From assembly GCA_030151255.1 (NCBI GenBank), contig JASLED010000017.1, positions 1 through 35,081 on the forward strand: 35,081 nt of DNA, in the 5' to 3' direction. The notes under the pieces were generated by a model. It had not been told where the DNA came from and ran no database searches. It saw only the letters and a list, made by a program, of their open reading frames with translations. The position numbers and the translations under genes were made by a program. Positions 23,428 through 31,939 of the stretch are shown piece after piece. Positions within the stretch are counted from its first letter, which is position 1. Every line of letters begins with the position of its first letter. This DNA is from Flavobacterium sp. (lineage in GTDB: Bacteria; Bacteroidota; Bacteroidia; Flavobacteriales; Flavobacteriaceae).

Positions 23428-24636
23428 ATGTCAGAGCTAAGCGGAAAAAAGATATTACTGGGTATAACTGGTGGAATTGCCGCTTATAAGACGGCAAATT
23501 TAGTACGTTTACTTATAAAAGCAGGTGCAGAGGTTCAAGTAATCATGACACCTGCTTCTCATAAATTTGTAACTCCTTATACTTTATCTACTTTATCAAA
23601 AAAGCCTGTTTATACCCAGTTTTTTAACTCAGGCGAAGAAGGAGGAACTTGGAATAATCACGTAGAATTAGCCTTATGGGCCGACATAATGGTGGTAGCA
23701 CCTGCAACTGCTAATATTTTAGCAAAAATGTCTACAGGTTTATGTGATAATCTACTTATGGCTATTTACATGTCAGCAAAATGTCCAGTTTTTATAGCGC
23801 CAGCTATGGATTTAGACATGTACATACATCCATCAACAGAAAAAAACTTAACAACTTTAGCGTCTTATAATCATACTATTATTCCTGCAGAAGAAGGAGA
23901 ATTAGCAAGCGGATTAATTGGCAAGGGAAGAATGGCAGAACCAGAAACTATTTTGTCAACATTGATTAATTTTGCAAGCAATAATTTACCATTAAAAGGA
24001 AAAAAAATCTTAATAACTGCTGGTCCTACATACGAACCTATCGATCCAGTGCGTTTTATAGGTAATCATTCTTCTGGTAAAATGGGGTTTGACATAGCTA
24101 GAGAAGTAGCTAATAAAGGTGGAGAAGTAGTTTTGGTAACAGGTCCTACACAACAACAATTAGTTCATCCAAATGTAAAAGTTGTAAATGTAATGTCTGC
24201 AAGTGATATGTATACAGAATGTCATGCAGTTTTTGCAGAAATGGATGTTGTTATTGCAGCAGCAGCAGTTGCTGACTATAAACCTAGATACGTTGCCGAG
24301 CAAAAAATAAAAAAGAATAGTGAAGAGTTTATAATAGAAATGGATAAAAATCCAGATATACTAGCTTCATTAGGTGCTATAAAAACAAAACAAATTGTTG
24401 TAGGTTTTGCTCTGGAAACAGAAAACGAAATTGAAAATGCAAAACAAAAAATTATTAAGAAAAATTTAGATTTAATCGTATTAAATTCTTTAAATGATCT
24501 TGGTGCAGGTTTTGGAAAACCCACAAATAAAGTTACCTTTATTGATAAGAATTTTGTGGTACAACCCATGGAATTAAAATCTAAAGAGGGTGTAGCAGAA
24601 GATATTGTCAATAAAATAATGCAACAATATGAATAA
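23428..24636 (+). CDS. coaBC: Bifunctional CoaBC (phosphopantothenoylcysteine decarboxylase/synthetase)
   Basis: This 402-residue enzyme carries out two steps of coenzyme A synthesis. The N-terminal CoaC flavoprotein half (about 1-185) begins GKKILLGITGGIAAYKTANLVR, with NHVELALWADIMVVAPATANILAK containing the catalytic His, and APAMDLDMY. The C-terminal CoaB half (about 190-402) starts GKKILITAGPTYEPIDPVRFIGNHSSGKMG and includes VAAAAVADYKP and FALETEN. Length is normal. Its last codons overlap the start of the next gene by eight bases (ATGAATAA), indicating translational coupling. Confidence 0.96.
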   Translation: MSELSGKKILLGITGGIAAYKTANLVRLLIKAGAEVQVIMTPASHKFVTPYTLSTLSKKPVYTQFFNSGEEGGTWNNHVELALWADIMVVAPATANILAKMSTGLCDNLLMAIYMSAKCPVFIAPAMDLDMYIHPSTEKNLTTLASYNHTIIPAEEGELASGLIGKGRMAEPETILSTLINFASNNLPLKGKKILITAGPTYEPIDPVRFIGNHSSGKMGFDIAREVANKGGEVVLVTGPTQQQLVHPNVKVVNVMSASDMYTECHAVFAEMDVVIAAAAVADYKPRYVAEQKIKKNSEEFIIEMDKNPDILASLGAIKTKQIVVGFALETENEIENAKQKIIKKNLDLIVLNSLNDLGAGFGKPTNKVTFIDKNFVVQPMELKSKEGVAEDIVNKIMQQYE

Positions 24637-25516
24637 AATTTTAGGATTTTTTGTTTGTTTTTTATTATTCTCTTGGAATAGTAAAGCGCAAGAATTAAAC
24701 GCAAATGTTAGTATAAATCATGCGCAAGTTGGAAATAATCACAGAAGTTATTTTCAAACATTAGAAAAATCACTAAAAGAAATTCTTAATCAAACCAGTT
24801 GGACAAATACTCAATTTGATTCCAATGAGAAGATCGATTGTAATTTTATTTTTACAGTTTCTTCTTATGAAAATAATACTGTGGCAGGAAGTTTACAAGT
24901 ACAATATACTCGCCCCGTTTATGATACCACTTATAATAGTTTAGTTTTAAATTTTAATGATAAGGATATTTCTTTTCCTTATATCGAATTTGAGCCATTG
25001 CGATATGTTGCTGGTTCATATGAATCGAATCTAATTTCTGTATTAGCCTTCTATGTAAATATTATTTTAGGAATGGATGCAGATACTTTTGCAAAACAAA
25101 GCGGTACAAAATATTACCAAGAGGCTGCAAATATAGCTTCTCTTGCGCAGCAAAGCGGTTACAAAGGTTGGAAACAAGGAGATGGACCTACTTCTCGTTT
25201 TGTATTATCTGATGATTTAGTTTCTGGATCTAGTAGTTTTTTTCGTGCAGCTTTATATGATTATCATCGATTAGGATTAGATTTAATGAGTGAAAACTTA
25301 GAATTAGGCAGAGATGGTATCTATAAAGGATTAACAGATTTACAGCAATACAACGCAACACGTTCAACTTCATTGTTAACCCGTGTTTTTTTCGATGCAA
25401 AAACAGATGAACTAGTTAATATTTATTCTGGTGTATCAGATAAAAATAAAAAATTAGTAGTGCAATTATTAAATATGCTTTCTCCATTAAATAGTGCAAA
25501 ATGGAATAATTTGTAG
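24629..25516 (+). CDS. porD: DUF4835 family protein, probable type IX secretion protein PorD
   Basis: The 295-residue exported protein has a signal peptide MNKILGFFVCFLLFSWNSKAQ. The DUF4835 features are clear: ELNANVSINHAQVG at the start, IDCNFIFTVSSYENNTVAGSLQVQ, YNSLVLNFNDKDISFPYIEFEPLRY and a Tyr/Asp-rich C-terminal helix region. I recall this family being annotated as PorD of the type IX secretion system; its mechanism is not established. It overlaps coaBC by eight bases and is followed by recN after 27 bases. This order (coaBC-DUF4835-recN) is, as I recall, common in Bacteroidota. Confidence 0.8.
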   Translation: MNKILGFFVCFLLFSWNSKAQELNANVSINHAQVGNNHRSYFQTLEKSLKEILNQTSWTNTQFDSNEKIDCNFIFTVSSYENNTVAGSLQVQYTRPVYDTTYNSLVLNFNDKDISFPYIEFEPLRYVAGSYESNLISVLAFYVNIILGMDADTFAKQSGTKYYQEAANIASLAQQSGYKGWKQGDGPTSRFVLSDDLVSGSSSFFRAALYDYHRLGLDLMSENLELGRDGIYKGLTDLQQYNATRSTSLLTRVFFDAKTDELVNIYSGVSDKNKKLVVQLLNMLSPLNSAKWNNL

Positions 25517-25543
25517 TTATTTTAAAATGATAAAAATATTGAT

Positions 25544-27199
25544 ATGCTAAAATCATTAAGTATAAAAAATTTTGCGTTAATCGATTCATTAGAAATAGAT
25601 TTCTCAAGTGGTTTTTCTACAATAACTGGTGAAACTGGAGCTGGAAAATCAATTATTTTAGGAGCTTTGGGGTTGCTTCAAGGTAAACGAGCAGATTTAA
25701 GTTCGTTAAAAAATAAAGATGAAAAATGTGTGATAGAAGGACATTTTAGCGTTGCTCCATATCAATTAGAAAAATTATATTCTTTTTTAGATATGGATTA
25801 CGAAGCTTTAACCATTATTAGAAGAGAAATTTTACCATCAGGAAAATCACGTGCTTTTGTAAACGATTCGCCAGTTAATTTAACAGATTTACAGGAATTG
25901 AGTGCTGTGTTGATAGATATCCATTCGCAACATCAAACAAGCGAATTGAGCGATGAAACTTATCAATTAAAAGTTATAGATGCGATTGCTAAAAATGAAT
26001 CTATATTAGAACAATATCAAACTAATTTACGCGAATATAAAAAAGCCAACGAGCAATTAAAACGCTTAAAAGAGCAACAAATTGAACTTTTAAAAGAACA
26101 AGATTATAATTCTTTTTTATTGAACGAATTGCATGAAGCAAATTTAAAAGATGTAAATCAAGAAGAATTAGAAGAAGAACTTGAAAAATTGAGTAATGTA
26201 GAACAAGTTCGTGATAGTTTTCTTCATGCAACTCAATTGCTAACAACTGATTCTGTTGGACTTGTAAGTGTTTTGAAAGATTTGAGAAACGTATTGCAAA
26301 AGATTTCATCTGTCTCAAAAACTTACGAAGAATTCTATAATCGTATTGTAAGTGCTGAAATAGAAATTGCTGATTTAACTAATGAAATTGAAAACGAGAT
26401 AGAAAATGTAATTTCAGATCCAGAGCGCTTAATTGTAATTTCAGATCGTTTGCAAATTTTGTATAGTTTACAGAAAAAACACCAAGTAAATTCTGTTGAC
26501 GAACTTATTGCTATCGAAGAAAAGTTGAATGAAAAAGTATTTCAAGTTTCTTCAATAGATGATCAAATTAAAGAAACTGAAGTAAAAATTAATCATTTAA
26601 TTATTCAATTAGATAAATATGCACTTCAGTTATCTACCGCTAGAAAAAAAGCGATTCCAGAAATTCAAAAACAATTGGTAGAAATACTTACCTTAGTTGG
26701 TATGCCTTATGCGTCTTTTAAATTTGAATTTAAAGATGTAGTTCATTATTTGAATAATGGAAAAGATAGCATGCAATTGCTTTTTTCTGCCAATAAAGGA
26801 ATGGAATATGGTTTGTTGAAAAAAGTAGCTTCGGGAGGAGAATTATCAAGAATTATGTTGGCAATAAAAGCTATTTTGGCAAGATACTCTAATTTACCAA
26901 CCATTATTTTTGATGAAATTGATACGGGTGTTTCTGGAGAAGTAGCTGATAAAATGGGAGTTATAATGAAGGATATGAGCACTCTAATGCAAGTTTTTGC
27001 TATTACTCATCTTCCGCAAATTGCTGCTAAAGGACAGCAACATTATAAGGTTTTTAAAGCTTTAGAAGGCGATACAACTTTTTCTCAATTAATGTTATTA
27101 GAAGCTGAGAATAGAATAGAAGAAGTGGCCAAAATGCTGTCAGGTAAAGATATCACACCTTCTGCTTTACAACATGCTAAACAATTATTAGGTTACTAA
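25544..27199 (+). CDS. recN: DNA repair protein RecN
   Basis: The 551-residue SMC-like ATPase acts in double-strand break repair. Walker A lies near residues 29-38 (TGETGAGKSII). A long coiled coil follows (about 150-370, rich in Glu/Lys/Gln: ANEQLKRLKEQQIELLKEQ). The C-terminal head has the ABC signature ASGGELSRIMLAIKAIL, Walker B TIIFDEIDTGVSGEVA and the switch His in FAITHLPQIAAKG. RecN is thought to tether broken ends and promote RecA-mediated repair. It is the last gene of the bamD block, ended by a very strong terminator. Confidence 0.96.
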   Translation: MLKSLSIKNFALIDSLEIDFSSGFSTITGETGAGKSIILGALGLLQGKRADLSSLKNKDEKCVIEGHFSVAPYQLEKLYSFLDMDYEALTIIRREILPSGKSRAFVNDSPVNLTDLQELSAVLIDIHSQHQTSELSDETYQLKVIDAIAKNESILEQYQTNLREYKKANEQLKRLKEQQIELLKEQDYNSFLLNELHEANLKDVNQEELEEELEKLSNVEQVRDSFLHATQLLTTDSVGLVSVLKDLRNVLQKISSVSKTYEEFYNRIVSAEIEIADLTNEIENEIENVISDPERLIVISDRLQILYSLQKKHQVNSVDELIAIEEKLNEKVFQVSSIDDQIKETEVKINHLIIQLDKYALQLSTARKKAIPEIQKQLVEILTLVGMPYASFKFEFKDVVHYLNNGKDSMQLLFSANKGMEYGLLKKVASGGELSRIMLAIKAILARYSNLPTIIFDEIDTGVSGEVADKMGVIMKDMSTLMQVFAITHLPQIAAKGQQHYKVFKALEGDTTFSQLMLLEAENRIEEVAKMLSGKDITPSALQHAKQLLGY

Positions 27200-27218
27200 A
27201 ATTTTATATATATAAGCT

Positions 27219-27270
27219 AAAAAAGCTGCTATTATTTTGCGTACAGCGCAAAATAATAGCAGCTTTTTTT
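27219..27270 (+). terminator. 23-bp-stem terminator after recN
   Basis: A perfect 23-bp stem (27219-27241 and 27247-27269; GCTGCTATTATTTTGCG core) has loop TACAG. Its right arm ends in T7. It is the longest perfect hairpin in the window and isolates the bamD-recN block from the secretion module downstream. Confidence 0.92.
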
Positions 27271-27654
27271 ATTGGATGAATTAGCTATGTAGCACATTTT
27301 TAAAGCATTTTTTTCTTTTTAAAAAAGCTTTAAAAATTAATTTATAATATATTGAGTAATCAGGATTCTTAATTTTTTGAATTGTTATATGAAATTAATT
27401 TTTGGTAGAATATAATTATGAAATATGATTTTTATTAAGAATTAATTTAATGAAAATATTTCTTTGTTGGTTAATGTTCACTGTATGGCTTTTGTTGTTG
27501 ATATATATTTAATAATTAACATAAAATAAAGTATTACTGTATTTTAATTATATTTGATTTTGTATATATTACTTTTTATTAACATAAATAAACACGTAAT
27601 TGGTTGTATTTGGTAATTATATTTTTAAGATTAAAAAAATGCAAAAAAGTAAAT
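27271..27654 (+). promoter_or_regulatory. AT-rich upstream region of the secretion module
   Basis: There are nearly 400 bases without a gene. A -7-like TATATTTG (27549-27556) lies between two near-identical copies of ATTAACATAAA(A)TAAA, at 27515 and 27578, 63 bases apart. No -33 TTTG is well placed. A TTG-started extension of the downstream gene (from 27604) lies in it but is unlikely. I see no RNA gene or small ORF. Confidence 0.4.
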
Positions 27655-28953
27655 ATGAAAAAGAAGTTAATTAAACGAAATTGGTTATTTCCTTTGATGG
27701 TTGTTACAATTCCATCATTAGGTTTTGCCCAAGAAGAGTCTATCTTGTATAATACAGGTGAACTTTTTGTTAAAAATGGCACTTCCGTAACAACGCTATA
27801 CAATTTTGAAAATGCTATAGAAGGAAGTGTTTACAACAATGGAAATATGTTTTTTTTAGCAAATTATTTAAATGATGGTAATTTTCATTTCTTAGAATCT
27901 AATGGACAAGGTTTTCGTTCAAATGCTTTAAATGGTAAGGGAGGGGTAACATTTGAAAAAGAAAATGGTAAACAAAAAATTTCAGGAAAGGGAGTAAGTT
28001 CATTTAATGATGTAAGCATAAAAACAACAGCAGGAGTTGATTTAGAAAATAGCATTAGCATTGTTGGAATAACACGATTTGAGCGTGGAAACTTAATTGT
28101 TAATGAACAATTAGGAAGTGTAACTTTTTTGGAAGATGCTACAATAGCTCAAGTTTCTGATAATTCGCATGTGGTTGGTGTAGTTGAAAGAGAAGGTAAA
28201 AAAGAATTAGAATTACCTATTGGAGATGGTAACCATTATCGACCTGTTGTTCTTGGAAATGCTAAGGGTGGAAAAGATTTATATAGTGGGGAGTATAAGT
28301 ACGAAAACCCATTAGATAAATATCCGTTTGATACTGGTAAAAAAGAATGGATAAAGGAGGTTGATGATAAAGAATACTGGATTATTAATAAAAGTAAAAG
28401 TAAGAATACTTCTGATGATAATATTATTATCACATTGTCTTGGAATGAAATCACAACACCAAAAACAATTTATGAATATGCAGAAGAAGACTTGCATGTT
28501 TTGCGTTGGGATGCTGATTTATATAAATGGATTGATGAAGGCGGAATTGTAGATGTAGGATCAAAAATGGTTACTACAGCCGCAAAAGTTTCTAACTACG
28601 GAATTTTTACTTTAGGAACAGTTAAAGATAAATTAGAAAATTTAGGAGTAGTTATTTATAACGCAGTTTCGCCTAATGGAGATGGGCATAATGATTACTT
28701 TTTGATTGAGAATATTTCTGATTATCAAAACAATGTTCAAATTTATAATAGATGGTCTACAAAAGTTTTTGAGATAGATAACTATGGAGAGGGAGATAAC
28801 GTTTTTAAAGGCGAAGCGCATGGAAGAGGTGTAAGTGCAAAAGGTAAGTTGCCTTCTGGAACTTATTTTTATGTAGTTAAATACGAATATAAGGATGAAT
28901 TTGGTTCAAGATGGATTAAGAAAACGGGTTATTTACACTTAGAAAACGATTAA
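27655..28953 (+). CDS. Type IX secretion cargo with gliding-motility-type (type B) C-terminal domain
   Basis: The 432-residue secreted protein starts with a signal peptide (MKKKLIKRNWLFPLMVVTIPSLGFAQ). A repetitive beta-rich, haemagglutinin-like region (about 30-190: NTGELFVKNG, NNGNMFFLANYLNDGNFHF, NGKGGVTFEKENGKQKIS) leads to a further beta domain. The C-terminal domain (about 335-432) has AVSPNGDGHNDYF, VQIYNRWSTKVFE and LPSGTYFYVVKYE, the TIGR04131 gliding-motility-associated domain. This domain directs export by the type IX system, and type B domains generally need a PorP/SprF partner. Such a gene is next door (11 bases). It is probably a surface adhesin or structural protein; the ligand is unknown. 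The ATG at 27655 is chosen over an upstream TTG. Confidence 0.85.
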   Translation: MKKKLIKRNWLFPLMVVTIPSLGFAQEESILYNTGELFVKNGTSVTTLYNFENAIEGSVYNNGNMFFLANYLNDGNFHFLESNGQGFRSNALNGKGGVTFEKENGKQKISGKGVSSFNDVSIKTTAGVDLENSISIVGITRFERGNLIVNEQLGSVTFLEDATIAQVSDNSHVVGVVEREGKKELELPIGDGNHYRPVVLGNAKGGKDLYSGEYKYENPLDKYPFDTGKKEWIKEVDDKEYWIINKSKSKNTSDDNIIITLSWNEITTPKTIYEYAEEDLHVLRWDADLYKWIDEGGIVDVGSKMVTTAAKVSNYGIFTLGTVKDKLENLGVVIYNAVSPNGDGHNDYFLIENISDYQNNVQIYNRWSTKVFEIDNYGEGDNVFKGEAHGRGVSAKGKLPSGTYFYVVKYEYKDEFGSRWIKKTGYLHLEND

Positions 28954-28964
28954 ATAAGTAGGCT

Positions 28965-29900
28965 ATGAAAATGAAAAATACTCTTAAACAAATTGGTTAC
29001 ATGGGCATCTTTGTATTAATAGGACAAAGTATTTATGCACAAAGAGAACCTTTATATACTCAATATATGTATAACACATCGGTTATTAATCCAGGTTATA
29101 CAGGAACGCGTGGAAATTTAAATGTTTTTGGATTATATAGAACTCAAATGGTAGGTTTTGACGGAGCACCTAAAACCGCAAATTTAGCTATCGATGCTCC
29201 AATTCATGATTCAAATTTTGGAGTAGGTCTTAATTTTATTAATGATAAAATTGGCGCAACTACAGAAAATACAATTACCGCAAATGTATCGTACGGAATT
29301 GATTTAAGTGCTGATTGGAGAATGAATATCGGAGTTGATGTTGTTGGTGATATATTAAATGTTGATTATACAAAACTTGATATTTATGATGGCTTAGACA
29401 AAACTTTTCAAGAAAATATTAATGATAAATTCAAGCCAAACTTAGGTGTTGGTTTATATGCATATTCTGAGAAAGCATATGTTGGTATATCTGTTCCAAC
29501 AATTTTTGAAACAGAAGGATATAAAAATAATGATGATAGAGTTTTAATGAAACAAAAAGTGAATTTTAACTTTATTGGAGGTTATGTTTTTGATATATCG
29601 TATGATTTTAAATTAAAACCAGCTGTTATGGTTCGTACAGTAAGAGGCGGTGGAATAAGTGCAGATATTACAGCTAATGCAATATATGCTGATCGTTTTA
29701 CATTAGGTGTTTCTTACAGATGGGATGCTTCTGTAAGTGGATTGGTTGGGTTTCAAATTGACAAAAGTATATTTATTGGATATTCTTATGATGCAAGTGT
29801 AAACAATTTAAGTAGATATAATAACGGAAGCCATGAGTTTTTCCTGAGATTTGATATTTTTTCTAGAAAAGACAAAGTGTCTACCTCTCGTTTCTTTTAA
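28965..29900 (+). CDS. PorP/SprF family type IX secretion outer-membrane protein
   Basis: The 311-residue barrel protein has a signal peptide (cleaved near SIYAQ, about residue 26). The mature start REPLYTQYMYNTSVINPGYTG is the family's signature, followed by GLYRTQMVGFDGAPKTANLAID and Gly/aromatic strands such as FGVGLNFINDKIG and FTLGVSYRWD. It ends with a strand containing HEFFLRFD. SprF of Flavobacterium johnsoniae is required for secretion of the adhesin SprB; relatives sit next to their cargo genes. It lies between the cargo gene and the OmpA-like gene with gaps of 11 and 12 bases, so one operon is likely. The protein is predicted to be specific for the neighbouring cargo. Confidence 0.9.
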   Translation: MKMKNTLKQIGYMGIFVLIGQSIYAQREPLYTQYMYNTSVINPGYTGTRGNLNVFGLYRTQMVGFDGAPKTANLAIDAPIHDSNFGVGLNFINDKIGATTENTITANVSYGIDLSADWRMNIGVDVVGDILNVDYTKLDIYDGLDKTFQENINDKFKPNLGVGLYAYSEKAYVGISVPTIFETEGYKNNDDRVLMKQKVNFNFIGGYVFDISYDFKLKPAVMVRTVRGGGISADITANAIYADRFTLGVSYRWDASVSGLVGFQIDKSIFIGYSYDASVNNLSRYNNGSHEFFLRFDIFSRKDKVSTSRFF

Positions 29901-29912
29901 TCAAAAATATTT

Positions 29913-31886
29913 ATGAAAAAGAACATTATTTTAGTTATTATACTTTTTACAACAACCACTTTTATTAGTTACGGACAAGAAAATTGGATTAAAAAAGGAG
30001 ATCAAAACTTAGAGAATTTATTTTTTGCCGATGCAATAAAAGATTATGAAAAGGCTATTAAATCTGGGGCTAAAAGTGAAAATGTATATATTGGTTTAGC
30101 AGAAGCATATTATTTTAACGGAATGTATACCAATGCAAACAAATGGTATACAAAGGCTTTTGAACTTCCAAATAAAACAAATTTTAGTGCAGATATTTAT
30201 TATCGTTATGTACAATCATTAAAGAGTCAACAGAATTACGATGAAGCTGATCGAATAATGAATATAATGGCACAAAAATATGGTCAAGATAATAGAGTGA
30301 AATTATTTATCAAAAATAAAAATTATTTAAAAGATATTAATAACACTCCTCAAGGCTATGAAGTGTTTCCTATAAAAGGATTAAATAGTGCTGCATCAGA
30401 TTTTGGTGGAGCTTGGTTTGGTAAAGAATTAGTATTTACTTCAGCAAGAAGAAATAAAGTTTCGAATAATATACATTATTGGACAAATAGTAATTTTACA
30501 AAATTGTTTTCTGCGACAATAGATGATAATACTGGCATTGCAAAAGATGTGAAATTTTTTAATACAGGCTTAGATTCTAAATACAACGAATCAAGTGCCA
30601 TATTTACTAATAATGGTAATGTAATGTATTTGACAAGTAATGAAATAAACGGTGCAAAAAGTGAAAAAGATCAAGTAAATCATGTATCTATTTTTAAGTT
30701 AATAAAAGATGGAAACGGAAAATGGGGTAATCCTTTAAAATTATCATTTAATTCTACAAATTATGATGATGCACATCCTGCTATTACACCAGACGGACAA
30801 TGGATGTATTTTGTATCAGATAGGAATGGTGGATTTGGGCAATCAGATATTTATCGTGTAAGAATACTTTCTGATGGAAGTTTTGGTATACCAGAAAATC
30901 TTGGCGAACAAATAAATACGGAAGGTAGAGAAACTTTTCCTTTTATAAGTAATGATAATATATTGTTCTTTTCTTCTGACGGACATCCTGGCTTGGGAGG
31001 ATTAGATGTTTTTGCTGTTAGAATTTTTGAAAATGGAGAGTTTGGTGAAGTAGTAAATGTTGGTTTAACGGTAAATAGTTCGTTTGACGATTTTGCATTT
31101 AATATTCAAAAAAACAAAACAGGATTAGTTTCTTCTAATAGAGCAAACGGAGAAGGTAAAGATGATATTTATTTTGTTCGTGAATTGTCAGGTTTAAAGT
31201 ATAGTTTCTATCAAACGATTGTAGGAAAAGTATATGATAGAAAATCAAATACAGCTATTCAAGAGGCTGAAATAGTTTTTAAAGATGCTTCGGGTAATAC
31301 ACTTGCTGTTGTGAAAACTGATATAAACGGAGAATTTAAAATTAGTGATGTAGAAAACGATAAAGGATATACAATTCAAGTTTCAAATACAGATTTTAAT
31401 AGTGTAGATATTAAAATTCCGTTATTGCAAAGAAGTATGAATGGTGTAGCTTTTGATATTGGATTGGATAAAACGGTTGTTGCTGTAGTTCAACCCGAGG
31501 TAAAGCTTGAGAAAGGAGACGATTTGTTTAAAAAACTGGCATTAAAACCAATTTATTTTGAAAATAACAAAGCAGAAATTATTCCAAGTGCTTCGTTAGA
31601 GTTGTTTCAAATATCTGAAATTATGAAAGTTTATCCTAATCTTAAAATCGATATTAGATCTCATACAGATAGCAGAGGACCAGAAAGTTATAATTTAGTT
31701 TTGTCGGAAAAAAGAGCAAATGCTACCAAAGAATGGTTAGTTCAGAGTGGAATAGAAAATTTTAGAATTACAGCTAAAGGATATGGCGATACAATGCCAG
31801 TAAACAGTTGTACTAAAAATGTAAAATGCTCTGATGCACAGTATCAGGAAAATAGAAGAAGTGAATTTATTGTTGTTGATTTATAA
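29913..31886 (+). CDS. OmpA-family protein with TPR and propeller regions (PorE-like)
   Basis: The 657-residue exported protein has a signal peptide ending near ISYGQ (about residue 22). TPR-like helices (about 25-130: FADAIKDYEKAIKSGAKSEN) lead to PD40/WD40-like beta-propeller repeats (about 160-430: YDDAHPAITPDGQWMYFVSD, GGFGQSDIYRV, GGLDVFAV). A carboxypeptidase-regulatory-like fold (about 435-510: IVGKVYDRKSNTAIQEAEIVF) and a C-terminal OmpA peptidoglycan-binding domain (about 540-657: DIRSHTDSRGPESYN, SEKRANATKEWL, NRRSEF) complete it. The same domain order is seen in PorE, which anchors the type IX system to peptidoglycan. Placed after a SprF-like gene, it probably tethers that machinery to the cell wall. 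Confidence 0.9.
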   Translation: MKKNIILVIILFTTTTFISYGQENWIKKGDQNLENLFFADAIKDYEKAIKSGAKSENVYIGLAEAYYFNGMYTNANKWYTKAFELPNKTNFSADIYYRYVQSLKSQQNYDEADRIMNIMAQKYGQDNRVKLFIKNKNYLKDINNTPQGYEVFPIKGLNSAASDFGGAWFGKELVFTSARRNKVSNNIHYWTNSNFTKLFSATIDDNTGIAKDVKFFNTGLDSKYNESSAIFTNNGNVMYLTSNEINGAKSEKDQVNHVSIFKLIKDGNGKWGNPLKLSFNSTNYDDAHPAITPDGQWMYFVSDRNGGFGQSDIYRVRILSDGSFGIPENLGEQINTEGRETFPFISNDNILFFSSDGHPGLGGLDVFAVRIFENGEFGEVVNVGLTVNSSFDDFAFNIQKNKTGLVSSNRANGEGKDDIYFVRELSGLKYSFYQTIVGKVYDRKSNTAIQEAEIVFKDASGNTLAVVKTDINGEFKISDVENDKGYTIQVSNTDFNSVDIKIPLLQRSMNGVAFDIGLDKTVVAVVQPEVKLEKGDDLFKKLALKPIYFENNKAEIIPSASLELFQISEIMKVYPNLKIDIRSHTDSRGPESYNLVLSEKRANATKEWLVQSGIENFRITAKGYGDTMPVNSCTKNVKCSDAQYQENRRSEFIVVDL

Positions 31887-31900
31887 TATGTTTTGTGTAA

Positions 31901-31939
31901 AATAAAAAAGTGAAAGTTATAAACTTTCACTTTTTTATT
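31901..31939. terminator. Bidirectional terminator of the secretion module and the kinase gene
   Basis: A perfect 18-bp stem, AATAAAAAAGTGAAAGTT (31901-31918) / its complement (31922-31939), has a three-base loop and A6/T6 tails. Its right edge overlaps the kinase stop codon, so it ends both convergent transcripts. Confidence 0.87.

Noticed and set aside
24276..24704. 142-residue minus-strand ORF across coaBC and DUF4835
   Set aside because: Antisense to two firmly identified genes; Phe/Ser-rich composition typical of shadow frames in AT-rich DNA.
27604..27654. TTG-started extension of the secretion cargo
   Set aside because: MKKKLIKRNWLF at 27655 is a standard signal-peptide start; the extension is Lys/Cys-rich and not signal-like.
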